Origin: Terrisporobacter sp.
Lineage (GTDB): Bacteria > Bacillota_A > Clostridia > Peptostreptococcales > Peptostreptococcaceae
Length of the DNA: 64,000 nucleotides
Assembly: GCA_029851945.1 (NCBI GenBank)
Contig: JARKUZ010000078.1
Location: 1-64,000, forward strand
Reading direction: 5' to 3'
The notes beneath the pieces were generated by a model, which was given only the letters and a program-made list of their open reading frames with translations, searched no databases and was not told the DNA's origin. Made by a program: the position numbers and the translations under genes. Of the stretch, positions 36,957-45,930 are shown piece by piece. The stretch's first letter is position 1; the number at the start of each line of letters is the position of its first letter.

Positions 36957-38066
36957 ATGAAAACTATAAAAAAAATAGTAATAACAGGAGGTCCTTGTTC
37001 TGGAAAAAGTACAATGCTTAACTTAATAGAAAATACTTTTAAAGAAAAAGGATATAAAGTTATAATAGTTTCAGAAACGGCTACAGAGTTAATTAGAGGT
37101 GGAGTTACACCTTTTGGAGGTCAAGAGAATATGTTCATATTCCAAGACTACTTATTAAGCCTTCAATTTAAAAAAGAAGAAGTTTATGAAAAAGCTGCTA
37201 TGGAAATGGATGCAGAAAAAATAATAATTTTATATGATAGAGGATTATTAGATAACAAAGCTTATGTATCTAAAGAAGAGTTTGAAACAATTTTAGATAA
37301 GTTTAATACAACTGAAAATGAATTAATAGATAGATATGATTTAGTTTTACACTTAGTAACTACAGCTAATGGAGCGGAAGAACATTATACATTAGCTAAT
37401 AATACTGCTAGAAGTGAATCATTAGAAGATGCGAGAAGAATAGATGAACTTACTTTAAATGCATGGATAGGACACCCTCGTTTAAGAATATTTGATAATT
37501 CAACTGACTTTGAAGGAAAAGTTGAAAGAGTATTAAGAGAAATATATAACGATCTTGATGAGTATATGCCAACGGGTCTTATACGTAAGTACTTAGTAGA
37601 CGTTGAAAATGTAGATATAGATAATATAGTTACTGCTTCAGAAAAAATGGATATAGTTCAACATTACTTAAAATCAACTAATCCAAAGTTAGAAAGAAGA
37701 ATAAGACAAATAGGTGCCGGTGATAATTATTCATATTACTATACTGAAAAAGAAACTATAAATAATTCTAGAACATTTAGAAAAGAAAAGAAAATAAGTG
37801 ATAAATTATATCTATCTTATTTATCAGAGATAGATAATCAGTTATTTACAGTTATAAAAACTCGTCACTGTTTTGTATATGAAAATCAATATTTTAAACT
37901 AGATATATTTAATAATGATAAAAAATATGGTATTTTAGAAATTGAAGCAACTAACCAAAATGATGAAATTTCTCTTCCAGATTTCTTAAATATTAAGGAA
38001 GATGTTACAAAAGACTCAATGTATTCAAATTACGAAATAGCAAAAAGAAATTATGTTTGTGAATAA
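36957..38066 (+). CDS. AAA-type ATPase/kinase with C-terminal CYTH-like domain (TTD14-like)
   Basis: A 369-residue two-domain protein. Residues 1-185 form a NadR/deoxynucleoside-kinase-like P-loop domain (AAA_28 type): Walker A GGPCSGKS (11-18), a conserved SETATELIRGGVTPFGGQ segment and the Walker B-like IILYDRGLLDNKAY. Residues about 205-369 look like a CYTH/triphosphate tunnel fold, beginning with LERRIRQIG and carrying repeated E/K/R strands. The same domain order occurs in TTD14, a Drosophila GTP- and phospholipid-binding protein. Function in bacteria is not known; a nucleotide or polyphosphate ligand is likely. Monocistronic with strong GGAGG and a terminator. Confidence 0.8.
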   Translation: MKTIKKIVITGGPCSGKSTMLNLIENTFKEKGYKVIIVSETATELIRGGVTPFGGQENMFIFQDYLLSLQFKKEEVYEKAAMEMDAEKIIILYDRGLLDNKAYVSKEEFETILDKFNTTENELIDRYDLVLHLVTTANGAEEHYTLANNTARSESLEDARRIDELTLNAWIGHPRLRIFDNSTDFEGKVERVLREIYNDLDEYMPTGLIRKYLVDVENVDIDNIVTASEKMDIVQHYLKSTNPKLERRIRQIGAGDNYSYYYTEKETINNSRTFRKEKKISDKLYLSYLSEIDNQLFTVIKTRHCFVYENQYFKLDIFNNDKKYGILEIEATNQNDEISLPDFLNIKEDVTKDSMYSNYEIAKRNYVCE

Positions 38067-38075
38067 CAAATAAGA

Positions 38076-38110
38076 AATACTCGTATCAATGGAGATACGA
38101 GTATTTTTGT
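38076..38110 (+). terminator. Intrinsic terminator of the TTD14-like gene
   Basis: Perfect 12-bp stem AATACTCGTATC with GATACGAGTATT, six-base loop, then TTTTG. Confidence 0.85.
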
Positions 38111-38252
38111 TTATAAGAATATTATGTTTATTATTGCACTATTAATAATATATTAATTGGAATAATATTAATTTAGATAACAAAATAAAAGATTAATAAT
38201 CTAACTAAAAAATAACAAATCCATGAAAAAAAGTGCTATTATTTAATTAGGC

Positions 38253-38390
38253 TGACCCTAAAGTTTCATCTGATGGGGAAGGTAATCATAATATAATAGT
38301 TCAATCTGATTACAGAAGACTTTTCTTAAGTAAGAAGATGATAGTATATTCAATAGATGATGACCTTTGCCTTTATGTAAAGGTTTTTTA
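38253..38390 (+). pseudogene. Possible gene remnant of unknown identity, ending in a terminator
   Basis: Between convergent genes an open frame without start codon encodes ADPKVSSDGEGNHNIIVQSD followed by YRRLFLSKKMIVYSIDD, unusually rich in G/D/N/P for random AT-rich DNA. It runs into a hairpin (ACCTTTGC with GTAAAGGT, 38363-38384) and a T run, as if the last part of a gene and its terminator were left behind. I cannot name the family. Confidence 0.35.
38363..38390 (+). terminator. Intrinsic terminator in the convergent intergenic region
   Basis: Eight-bp stem with one G-T pair, six-base loop CTTTAT, followed by TTTTTTATTTT. Oriented plus, although the nearest plus-strand gene already has its own terminator. 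Confidence 0.65.
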
Positions 38391-38413
38391 TTTTCTTTAT
38401 ATATAAGCCTTTC

Positions 38414-39010
38414 TTATTGTAAAAAGTCATAATTATCACCTAATATTTTGCTTGCACAATCATTGCAATATCCTGATTGGGAACCTACGAATGCTTTACC
38501 ACAATTCATACAATATTCGTTAAGTTCAAAGTCATACTCATCAGATTCGTCACAATCATAATAACCATCATATGATGGCATGTCAGGAACATAGCTATCT
38601 GGTCCATATCTATCATATGGTTTCTCTAGCTCATATACATCATTTCTATAAGAATAATAAACTGAACCTATATACATATCGTCTACATAGACATCACCAC
38701 TGCAATCAGGGTATTGATAGTATTCTGTTATTTTAACAACTGCTTTTGAGTTAACATTCGATTTAGCCCAAGCTATTAAATTTTCTTGTGGCTGTTTAAC
38801 TGGGGATTTTTCAGATTGCTTTGTCGATTCTTCTTTTTCTTTCTGTTCATTTTTTGGTTCTTTTCTTTCGACTTCGCTCTTTACTTGCTGTTCTTCTGTA
38901 ACTTCTTCCTCAACTGGTTCTTCAAAGTCAGAGCTGTGACATCCTATAGTTGATATACTTGTACAGATCACAATTCCTGTTAACAAGAGTTTAATACTTC
39001 TTTTTTTCAT
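38414..39010 (-). CDS. Putative lipoprotein with C-terminal zinc ribbon, function unknown
   Basis: A 198-residue protein. The N-terminus is a signal peptide with a lipobox-like TIGC (C24); the -3 residue is Thr, so the box is imperfect. A low-complexity Glu/Lys-rich linker (about 29-75) follows, then a unique domain (about 78-125), a Tyr/Asp-rich stretch, and a zinc ribbon CMNCGKAFVGSQSGYCNDC (CxxC-x12-CxxC). It would be anchored outside the membrane. I do not recognise the family. A plain secretion signal with an uncleaved anchor is the alternative. Confidence 0.7.
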   Translation of the reverse strand: MKKRSIKLLLTGIVICTSISTIGCHSSDFEEPVEEEVTEEQQVKSEVERKEPKNEQKEKEESTKQSEKSPVKQPQENLIAWAKSNVNSKAVVKITEYYQYPDCSGDVYVDDMYIGSVYYSYRNDVYELEKPYDRYGPDSYVPDMPSYDGYYDCDESDEYDFELNEYCMNCGKAFVGSQSGYCNDCASKILGDNYDFLQ

Positions 39011-39282
39011 TTTTTAATACCTCCAAATTTTTAAAGTTATTCCTATGATTACCTTAAGATGGAAAGATACTTTATAGATAAATCCCTTAGAAGTTTATTA
39101 TTTTTTTACATGAATAAGAATACTTTTATCATCCTAGGAATTATATTTTATTTGATTTTGGGATAAATTATATACTTCATGCAATAGATCTTAAATTAAA
39201 TTAGGATAATTTTTAGTATGAACGAATATTAATCTGTAATAGAGAGTAGTTATAGATAATAATTATTTAGGAGTGATAATAT

Positions 39283-39909
39283 TTGAAAATAGTAACCTAT
39301 AATATTCACAAAGGTATGGATAAAAATAATAAAATAACTTTGCTTAGAATAATAAAATATCTAAGGTCTTTAGATGCAGATGTAATATGTTTACAAGAGG
39401 TTTTATATTATCAATATAAAATAATGAAAATATTTTTAAATATGAATGGTTCATTTGCTATGAATGTAAATAGAAAAAATTTAAAGTTTGGTATATGTAC
39501 TTTCTGTAAACATGAACTATTAGAATATAGACATATCTTATTACCTAGCCAAAAAGAACAGAGAGGTTTTCTTAATATACGTACAAAGACAATTGAAGAT
39601 AAGGAAATAAATATAATTAATACTCACTTAGGCCTAGATAATTTAGAAAGGAAAGAGCAGATAATTGAGATTTTAAAATTTTCAAACTCACTATCAGAAG
39701 ATACTATTATTTGTGGAGATTTTAATGAAAATAATATAAGTATGAATTTATATTATGATATTGCAGTTAATTTAAATAAGATGAATATACCTACTTTCAA
39801 TGAATCTAGGATAGACTATATTTTTTTTAGTAGAAATTTAGTCCCTAAAGAATATAATGTAGATAATGTCAATTATTCAGACCATTTTCCTGTAATAGCA
39901 ATAATTTAA
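39283..39909 (+). CDS. Endonuclease/exonuclease/phosphatase (EEP) family protein
   Basis: A 208-residue protein of the EEP fold (relatives include exonuclease III, DNase I and phosphodiesterases). It starts with TYNIHKGMD (N-H-K motif), has the metal glutamate in VICLQEV, the NTHLGLD and CGDFNE motifs in the middle, and YSDHFPVIA at the end, so the active site is complete. The start is a TTG with TTAGGAG upstream. No signal peptide. The substrate is not predictable. Confidence 0.87.
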   Translation: MKIVTYNIHKGMDKNNKITLLRIIKYLRSLDADVICLQEVLYYQYKIMKIFLNMNGSFAMNVNRKNLKFGICTFCKHELLEYRHILLPSQKEQRGFLNIRTKTIEDKEINIINTHLGLDNLERKEQIIEILKFSNSLSEDTIICGDFNENNISMNLYYDIAVNLNKMNIPTFNESRIDYIFFSRNLVPKEYNVDNVNYSDHFPVIAII

Positions 39910-39977
39910 TAGGGAAATTATTTTAAATGTAGATAAGGTTTAGTATACATTTATATATTTTAGAATGGAGGAAAAGT

Positions 39978-40304
39978 ATGAGTAATAATGGAAACTTGTT
40001 ACAACTTATATTTGATTGCGTGTGGGGAGTAGGAGAAAATATATATAAATTATTTTCAAAACGTAAAGAAGTTGAGAAAGCTCCTTTAGATATTTTTTTC
40101 AAAAAGGCTGGATTATGTAATAAAGATCAAGAATATCCCGTCGTTGTTGAAACTATAGTTAATAATGATGAACATATGTATAAGTTATCTTGTCCTATTG
40201 GTCTTGGCAAAAGAGATTTTGAAAAATATGAAGATGCATTAGAAGTGTATCTTGGTAAAAAAATATATATAGAGTCATCGAAAGGATTTATATATATTAA
40301 ATAG
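39978..40304 (+). CDS. Small protein of unknown function, possibly an FtsK/SpoIIIE N-terminal-like remnant
   Basis: A 108-residue protein with a short hydrophobic N-terminus and an alpha/beta segment (YKLSCPIGLGKRDFEKYEDA, then LEVYLGKKIYIE). This segment reminds me of the region just before the motor domain in FtsK/SpoIIIE-type proteins of conjugative elements, but no ATPase follows and I cannot confirm the match. The GGAGG site and codon use suggest it is a real gene. Confidence 0.5.
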   Translation: MSNNGNLLQLIFDCVWGVGENIYKLFSKRKEVEKAPLDIFFKKAGLCNKDQEYPVVVETIVNNDEHMYKLSCPIGLGKRDFEKYEDALEVYLGKKIYIESSKGFIYIK

Positions 40305-40387
40305 CTAAAATATTATATATATTTACAAAGTTATTACGAATAATTGTTTAGAATAAAATCGGAATTTACAGAAAATTATAAATTTTA

Positions 40388-40417
40388 TTGACTATTTGTT
40401 TAAACCTCATATATAAT
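40388..40417 (+). promoter_or_regulatory. Promoter of brnQ
   Basis: TTGACT (40388-40393) and TATAAT (40412-40417) with an 18-base spacer. The -10 box overlaps the upstream ATG-like codons, which shows that the gene cannot start at 40416 and supports the ATG at 40458. Confidence 0.7.
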
Positions 40418-40457
40418 GGGTATACAAGTAATAATTGAGGGCGATGAGGAGGTCAAT

Positions 40458-41753
40458 ATGAACAAATCAACTAAAGATATGATAGTGATGGGATTTGCTT
40501 TATTTGCTATGTTCTTTGGAGCAGGTAATTTACTTTTCCCACCATTTTTAGGACTTATAACAGGACAAGATTGGGTAACAGGGTTTACAGGATTTATATT
40601 AGCAGACGTAGGACTATCATTATTAGCAATACTTGCGGTAGCAAGATGTAATGGTGAAGTAGGGAGAGTATTCTCTAGAGCAGGAGAAAAATTTTCAGTA
40701 GCATTAGGTGTTGCTATTATGATATGCTTAGGGCCACTTCTTGCTATACCAAGAACGGCGGCTACTACTTTTGAAATGGGTGTACAGCCATTATTTAGTA
40801 ACTTTAATTCAGTAATATTTTCAATAATATTCTTTGGGTTAACATTAGCATTAACAATAAAACCATCTAAGGTTGTTGATATAATAGGTTCTTACTTAAC
40901 ACCAGCATTATTAATAGCATTATTAGTATTAATTGGAATAGGTGTATTTAATCCATTAGGAACAATAGAACCATCAAGAATAAGCGGAGTATTCTCAGAA
41001 GGTATATATCAAGGATACCAAACACTTGATGCATTAGGAGCTGTATCTTTATCAGCTATATTAATAGCAAGTTTATCTGATAAAGGATATACTAAGCAAG
41101 ACGAAAAAGTTAAATTAACATTCAAAGCGGGCTTAATAGCTGCAGTAGGATTATTTATAGTTTATGGTGGATTAACATTCTTAGGGGCAACTGTATCTAC
41201 TATGTTTGATTCAAATATTTCACAAGCGGGATTAATAGTTTCTATAACTGAGATGTTATTAGGATATCCAGGTAAGGTTATTTTAGCATTAATAGTTGCA
41301 CTTGCATGTTTAACTACAGCGATAGGATTAACTTCAGCTACTGGACAATATTTCTCACAATTAACAAATAATAAAATAAAATATGAAACTGTAGTAATAG
41401 TTGTTTGTGTATTTAGTTTAGTAGTATCTAACTTTGGTGTAAATACAATAATACAGTTCTCAGCACCAATACTAACACTTATATATCCACCGACAATAGT
41501 ACTTATAGTATTCACGTTATTTGGTAACAAAATTAACAATGATAATGTATTTAAATTCGGAACTTATACAGCACTATTTGTAAGTGTATTAAATGTAGTT
41601 GCTAGCTTTGGTGTTAAAATACCAGTTATAAATTCTTTACCACTTGCAGGTTTCGGATTTAACTGGGTAGTACCTGTATTAATAGCGGCACTAATTGGAA
41701 GCTTTGTTAATGGTAAAAACTCTAACAGAAATTCAAAAAAACAAGCGGCTTAG
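40458..41753 (+). CDS. brnQ: Branched-chain amino acid transport system carrier protein
   Basis: A 431-residue, 12-helix LIVCS-family symporter that imports leucine, isoleucine and valine with Na+ or H+. Family motifs are FALFAMFFGAGNLLFPPFLG at the N-terminus and GPLLAIPRTAATTFE in helix 3. Start at ATG 40458 has GAGGAGG nine bases upstream. No T-box or other riboswitch is visible in the short leader. Confidence 0.94.
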   Translation: MNKSTKDMIVMGFALFAMFFGAGNLLFPPFLGLITGQDWVTGFTGFILADVGLSLLAILAVARCNGEVGRVFSRAGEKFSVALGVAIMICLGPLLAIPRTAATTFEMGVQPLFSNFNSVIFSIIFFGLTLALTIKPSKVVDIIGSYLTPALLIALLVLIGIGVFNPLGTIEPSRISGVFSEGIYQGYQTLDALGAVSLSAILIASLSDKGYTKQDEKVKLTFKAGLIAAVGLFIVYGGLTFLGATVSTMFDSNISQAGLIVSITEMLLGYPGKVILALIVALACLTTAIGLTSATGQYFSQLTNNKIKYETVVIVVCVFSLVVSNFGVNTIIQFSAPILTLIYPPTIVLIVFTLFGNKINNDNVFKFGTYTALFVSVLNVVASFGVKIPVINSLPLAGFGFNWVVPVLIAALIGSFVNGKNSNRNSKKQAA

Positions 41754-41792
41754 CATTTAAATTAAATTTGTAAATAGCATAAACATTTACTA

Positions 41793-41837
41793 AAAGAGTT
41801 ATTTTGAAATAATTGAATTTCAAAGTAGCTCTTTTTT
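41793..41837 (+). terminator. Intrinsic terminator of brnQ
   Basis: A long imperfect stem starting AAAAGAGTTATTTTGAAA and closing TTTCAAAGTAGCTCTTTT, with a T run. Confidence 0.7.
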
Positions 41838-41982
41838 GATATAAATAAATTACTTCTTATATTTAACTTTGGAATATGGCATATTTACTAAACATAGATA
41901 TTTATATAAGTATAATTACTATATAATTAATATATTTAAAAATAAACTTGAATAAATTTAAACTTAAGAATGGGTGGTAAAT

Positions 41983-43128
41983 TTGACTTTATTTAATTTA
42001 ATAGAAATGGAAATTAAAGAATTTTTTAAAAATAAGATATATGTTATAGCTATGTTTATATTTCCTTTAATTCTTATAATTATTATGGGAACTGCTTTAG
42101 ATGGACATATGAGTATGGATAATAATATATTTAGAGATAAGATTATATATTATAGAATAAGTAATTCTGATGATAAGCATATTAAATTGTTTTACAATTT
42201 TATGATGGAATTTGAGAAGAAAACAAATGTTAGTTTTATTCAGGTTGATAAAAATGAAGTAGCAATGAAGAGTGTAAATAGTAATAAAGCTATAAGTTTT
42301 ATCGATTTAAATGGATATAACTATAAATATTTTAGAAATGAAAATAAAGAAAGTAACGAAAGTAAAGTGTTTAGAAATGTATTTGAACAATATTATAAAA
42401 AATATAATTTATTAGACGGTCTAGGTAAAAATAATTCTACTGAATTAGAAAAAATAATAAATAATCAAATATCAATATCATTAAGATCAAAAAGTATATC
42501 ACAAGAAGAAGTAAACTCATTTACTTATTATACTTTTACACAACTTACTTTAATAATATTATACATACCAATAATTATGTCCATATCAATATATAAAGAT
42601 AAAAATTTACAGAGAACATCAAGATTAAAGAAATTAAAATTTAATAATATAAATATATTAATTTCAAAAGTTGTATTGGGATTGGTAATAGGTATTTTGC
42701 AAATTTTAATTATTTATTTAGTAAGTACAAGATTTTTCTATGTTAATTGGGGGAAAAATTTACTGACTATGTTTGCTGTGTTGGTAGCACTAATTATTTT
42801 CAGTTCCATACTTGGAATATTTATATTTACCATGTGCTCTAAACAGAAAATTACTATTATGATAATTAATATTCTAATTATAGCAATGGTATTTTTAGGA
42901 GGTGCTTATGCACCTATAGGTTTATTAAAATCATCAAGCGTAACAAGTTTTCTTTCTAAAATATCTCCTACTTATTGGAGTAATATTTCATTAATAAGTT
43001 TAAGTCAAGGAGTTAATGTAAATTATCATGTTATTTCAATAGCTTTTTCACTGGGAATATCGATATTATTGTTATTAATAATATATTTCTTAATGTCAAA
43101 AGAAAAAGTAGGTGAAAGATTTGATTAA
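41983..43128 (+). CDS. ABC-2 family transporter permease
   Basis: A membrane protein of about 381 residues with one N-terminal helix (about 20-40), a large extracytoplasmic domain (about 42-185), and five or six C-terminal helices, the layout of ABC2_membrane_3/YhaP-like exporters. The TTG at 41983 lies five bases after GGGTGG; a GTG three codons earlier is the alternative. It overlaps the following permease. No ATP-binding subunit is encoded nearby. Confidence 0.8.
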   Translation: MTLFNLIEMEIKEFFKNKIYVIAMFIFPLILIIIMGTALDGHMSMDNNIFRDKIIYYRISNSDDKHIKLFYNFMMEFEKKTNVSFIQVDKNEVAMKSVNSNKAISFIDLNGYNYKYFRNENKESNESKVFRNVFEQYYKKYNLLDGLGKNNSTELEKIINNQISISLRSKSISQEEVNSFTYYTFTQLTLIILYIPIIMSISIYKDKNLQRTSRLKKLKFNNINILISKVVLGLVIGILQILIIYLVSTRFFYVNWGKNLLTMFAVLVALIIFSSILGIFIFTMCSKQKITIMIINILIIAMVFLGGAYAPIGLLKSSSVTSFLSKISPTYWSNISLISLSQGVNVNYHVISIAFSLGISILLLLIIYFLMSKEKVGERFD

Positions 43129-44227
43129 ATTTATTGCAAGTACTATTAAATTCTTAATGAGGAAAAAAGACTACATAATAATGGGCATTATACTTCCTAT
43201 TTTTTTAATAATATTTTTTAGTTTTGAGTTTTCTACAGAGTACAATTTTAAGGTAGGGGTAATAGACAGAGATAAAACTTATGTTTCGAATGAAATAATA
43301 CAAACTATTGATGAAATTGAAGGTATAGATACTTTAAATGTTAAAGAGAAAGATTACGAAACTTTTTTAATAACTAATCAAATTCAAATGGTAATTGTAA
43401 TAGATGATAAATTTCAAGAAAAATTATTAAATTTAGAAGATGAAGAAATACATATAAAATCTATAACTGAAAGTGATATGAAATCTACAGTAGAGTACAT
43501 GATTAAATTAAAAGTAGATGATATGATTACTTTATGTAAGCTAAGTAATAAGGATATAAATAAATTTAAAATATTAAATCAAGACTATAAAGATCAATAT
43601 ACAGTACTTAGTTTAAATGATATAAAAGAAAAAGGTCCAGCAGTTGAAAAGTCTCTTGGAATAATGATGCTGATGATATTTATTATAGGAGGCATTATAG
43701 CAAAGTTTTTTATAGATGAAGAAAATAATACGAAGATAAAGGCCTTAAGTAATAGAATGAGTAAATTGAAATATTATTTATCTATGATAATTATTTTTTA
43801 TATTATGTGTTCAATAACTAGTATTATCTATTATTGCACTTGTAAATTGTTTGGTATAGATTTGGGAATTAGTAATACAATTAACTTTTTAGTTGTACTT
43901 TTACTATTAAATTTATTATCTACAGCATTTAATCTATGTATAAGTAGTTTTATCACAAGTAGATATACATTAATAGTAAATGCTTTAATTGTGATACCAT
44001 GTATTATGTTAAGTGGCGCATTTTGGGATTTTTATATTATGCCACAAAGTTTACAAAATATAGGAGAGCTTTTACCTACTAGATGGATATATTTATCTAT
44101 AGAAAAATTACAAGAAAGTAACTCTTTAATTTATATAGTTGACTATATTTATATGATAATAGGTATATCTATTGTTTTATTCGTGTCGAGTATAGTTAAA
44201 TTAAAATCAAATAAGAGATGGAAATAA
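43121..44227 (+). CDS. ABC-2 family transporter permease, second subunit
   Basis: About 368 residues, the same architecture as the preceding gene: an N-terminal helix, an extracytoplasmic domain (about 45-175) and C-terminal helices including IPCIMLSGAFWDFYIMPQSL and an LPTRWIYLSIEKL motif typical of ABC-2 exporters. TTG 43121 has AGGTGA five bases before it; GTG 43112 is also possible. The two probably form a heterodimer that needs an ATPase from elsewhere. A terminator follows. Confidence 0.8.
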   Translation: MIKFIASTIKFLMRKKDYIIMGIILPIFLIIFFSFEFSTEYNFKVGVIDRDKTYVSNEIIQTIDEIEGIDTLNVKEKDYETFLITNQIQMVIVIDDKFQEKLLNLEDEEIHIKSITESDMKSTVEYMIKLKVDDMITLCKLSNKDINKFKILNQDYKDQYTVLSLNDIKEKGPAVEKSLGIMMLMIFIIGGIIAKFFIDEENNTKIKALSNRMSKLKYYLSMIIIFYIMCSITSIIYYCTCKLFGIDLGISNTINFLVVLLLLNLLSTAFNLCISSFITSRYTLIVNALIVIPCIMLSGAFWDFYIMPQSLQNIGELLPTRWIYLSIEKLQESNSLIYIVDYIYMIIGISIVLFVSSIVKLKSNKRWK

Positions 44228-44263
44228 AAAGGTTGAACTAATTAAAAGTTCAACCTTTTATAT
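44227..44263 (+). terminator. Intrinsic terminator of the ABC-2 permease pair
   Basis: Perfect 13-bp stem AAAAGGTTGAACT with AGTTCAACCTTTT and a seven-base loop. Confidence 0.85.
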
Positions 44264-44336
44264 AGTAATATTTATAATTTAATTTTTTTCTTATAATATT
44301 ATGTTTTAGATTGATGAAACTAATATTTTGTATGAA

Positions 44337-45041
44337 TTACATATTTTCAGAGTTAAAAGGTAAATAAATTCCTTTTGTTACTATAGTAAGTTTATCATTA
44401 AGTAAATTACATCGAGTTTGTATTATTCCTAAAGTATCTGCATTAATAATTCCAACGATTCTTTGTTGAATTAACAATTCATAGTAATTATTATCTACAT
44501 CTTTTACAGGAAATAAAGCATCAGGGGCATCTACAGAAGCCGTTTCCTCAGGCTTTACTTTTCCTTCTGAGTCATAAATTAAGTTTAAATAATCTTTTTG
44601 TCTATTAGCTAGATTAATAGAATACTTATTATTTCCACAGCTTATATGAACTTTATAATTATCCTTGAATTTCGCAGTACAAGGGCTATTTTTTAATATA
44701 TCATTTTGATTAAATATTTCTTTTATATTATCATCTATCAATTTATATATAACACCTATTTCAAATCCTCCAGAGCCTCCAAAACTGCCTCTCACCATGA
44801 TTTCGTCTTTTTTATCATTTGTAAAATCACCAGCAAATAGTTTCATATTATATCCTGAATAAGCAAGCTTTAAAGTTATTGGATATCCAGTTTCAGGATT
44901 TATAACAAGTTCTAGATTATCTGAATATGAGCTATCTTCATAAGGATGCACACCTACTAATATAGCTTCATCTTTTGAGTATTCATCTAGGATATGAGCT
45001 GAAATACTGTCAATTACGATTTTATTATCTGTTTGTTCCAT
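44337..45041 (-). CDS. Conserved hypothetical protein with VCBS/FG-GAP-like segment
   Basis: A 234-residue protein with no signal peptide. The segment MKLFAGDFTNDKKDEIMVRG followed by SFGGSGGFE resembles the Asp-rich Ca2+-binding strand of FG-GAP/VCBS-type beta-propeller repeats, as found in clostridial proteins annotated as VCBS repeat-containing. The rest gives no clear family. It is monocistronic with a GGAGG site. The function is unknown. Confidence 0.6.
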   Translation of the reverse strand: MEQTDNKIVIDSISAHILDEYSKDEAILVGVHPYEDSSYSDNLELVINPETGYPITLKLAYSGYNMKLFAGDFTNDKKDEIMVRGSFGGSGGFEIGVIYKLIDDNIKEIFNQNDILKNSPCTAKFKDNYKVHISCGNNKYSINLANRQKDYLNLIYDSEGKVKPEETASVDAPDALFPVKDVDNNYYELLIQQRIVGIINADTLGIIQTRCNLLNDKLTIVTKGIYLPFNSENM

Positions 45042-45251
45042 GTTGCACCTCCATTTATATGAAAACTAATCATTATACTAACTTATGAAATAAAATAGTT
45101 TAATGTGTTAATATTATTAATGGATATTAAAGTGGAAAAAATTACATAAAGATTATATTTCAATTAGAGGGGTAATATTAGTATAGTTATTAAGATATTA
45201 GAAATATGAATATAATAATATTTGATGAAAGTATATTAGGAGATGATGAAC

Positions 45252-45464
45252 TTGACTAAAAAAAGAGTAAGAATTGTATATAAAAATGATTTTGAAAGAA
45301 TAGTTGAAGAGAGTAATGTGAGAAATTATAATTTATTAATTGATTGGATGGATGAGTTTAATGCAGGAGTACATGTTTCTCCTTTAACATTATTCGGCAG
45401 AGATTTAGGAAGTAATTTTTCTATTAATAAAAGTAATGTTAAGTTAATTGAGCTTATTGATTAA
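45252..45464 (+). CDS. Small hypothetical protein
   Basis: About 70 residues, basic at the N-terminus (TKKRVRIVYKNDFE) and otherwise mixed alpha/beta, soluble. TTG 45252 lies nine bases from AGGAG; the two ATG codons at 45243 and 45246 sit too close to it. No family recognised. It has a plausible ribosome site but no terminator. Confidence 0.5.
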   Translation: MTKKRVRIVYKNDFERIVEESNVRNYNLLIDWMDEFNAGVHVSPLTLFGRDLGSNFSINKSNVKLIELID

Positions 45465-45676
45465 AAATGCATATGGAAAAATAATAATCGACAATGATAA
45501 CAAGAGGTGCAATAAGCAGAAAAACAATTATAGGATTTGTTGATTTATTAAATAAGCATTATATAAAGGACATAATAGAAATTTTGACAAATACTAGATA
45601 TTTTTAGAATGATTAATTAGGAATAGAAGAATTTTTATTGGATAAATTATAATAAAACATCTTCAAGGAGAATATC

Positions 45677-45859
45677 ATGGACAATAATAAAAACAGAATG
45701 AAAGATAGACCAAAATCAAATGCAGAGCTTAGAAAAATGAATTCTGAACATGGATCTGATATAGGAGTAAAAGACGGACAAAAAATAGGTGCTAGGAATA
45801 GTGGAACTAATAAAACAAAAACTGAAAAACTTTATCATAAAGTTAAAAAAGATGATTAA
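45677..45859 (+). CDS. Small hydrophilic hypothetical protein
   Basis: A 60-residue, very charged protein (many K, R, D, N, no aromatic core) preceded by a good AAGGAG site and followed by a terminator, so it is likely expressed. Composition suggests a disordered protein; a nucleic-acid or spore-core role is only a guess. No family recognised. Confidence 0.55.
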   Translation: MDNNKNRMKDRPKSNAELRKMNSEHGSDIGVKDGQKIGARNSGTNKTKTEKLYHKVKKDD

Positions 45860-45879
45860 TTTAAATTTATAACAATGTG

Positions 45880-45916
45880 AAAAGTCTAGTGATGTCTAAA
45901 CCTCCTAGACTTTTTT
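45880..45916 (+). terminator. Intrinsic terminator after the small hydrophilic gene
   Basis: AAAAGTCTAG pairs with CTAGACTTTT around a 15-base loop, with a run of six T. Confidence 0.7.
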
Positions 45917-45930
45917 ATAATCCTAACATT

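Noticed and set aside
39060..39167. 35-codon ORF with a hydrophobic C-terminus (MERYFIDKSLRS...)
   Set aside because: No ribosome site; lies in the divergent promoter region and is of a length expected by chance.
40305..40457. Searched for a T-box or other amino-acid riboswitch before brnQ
   Set aside because: The leader after the promoter is only about 30 bases, too short for a T-box.
45496..45609. 37-codon ORF MITRGAISRKTIIGFVDLLN...
   Set aside because: Weak AGAGG-like context and no recognisable family; could be a relic but cannot be supported.
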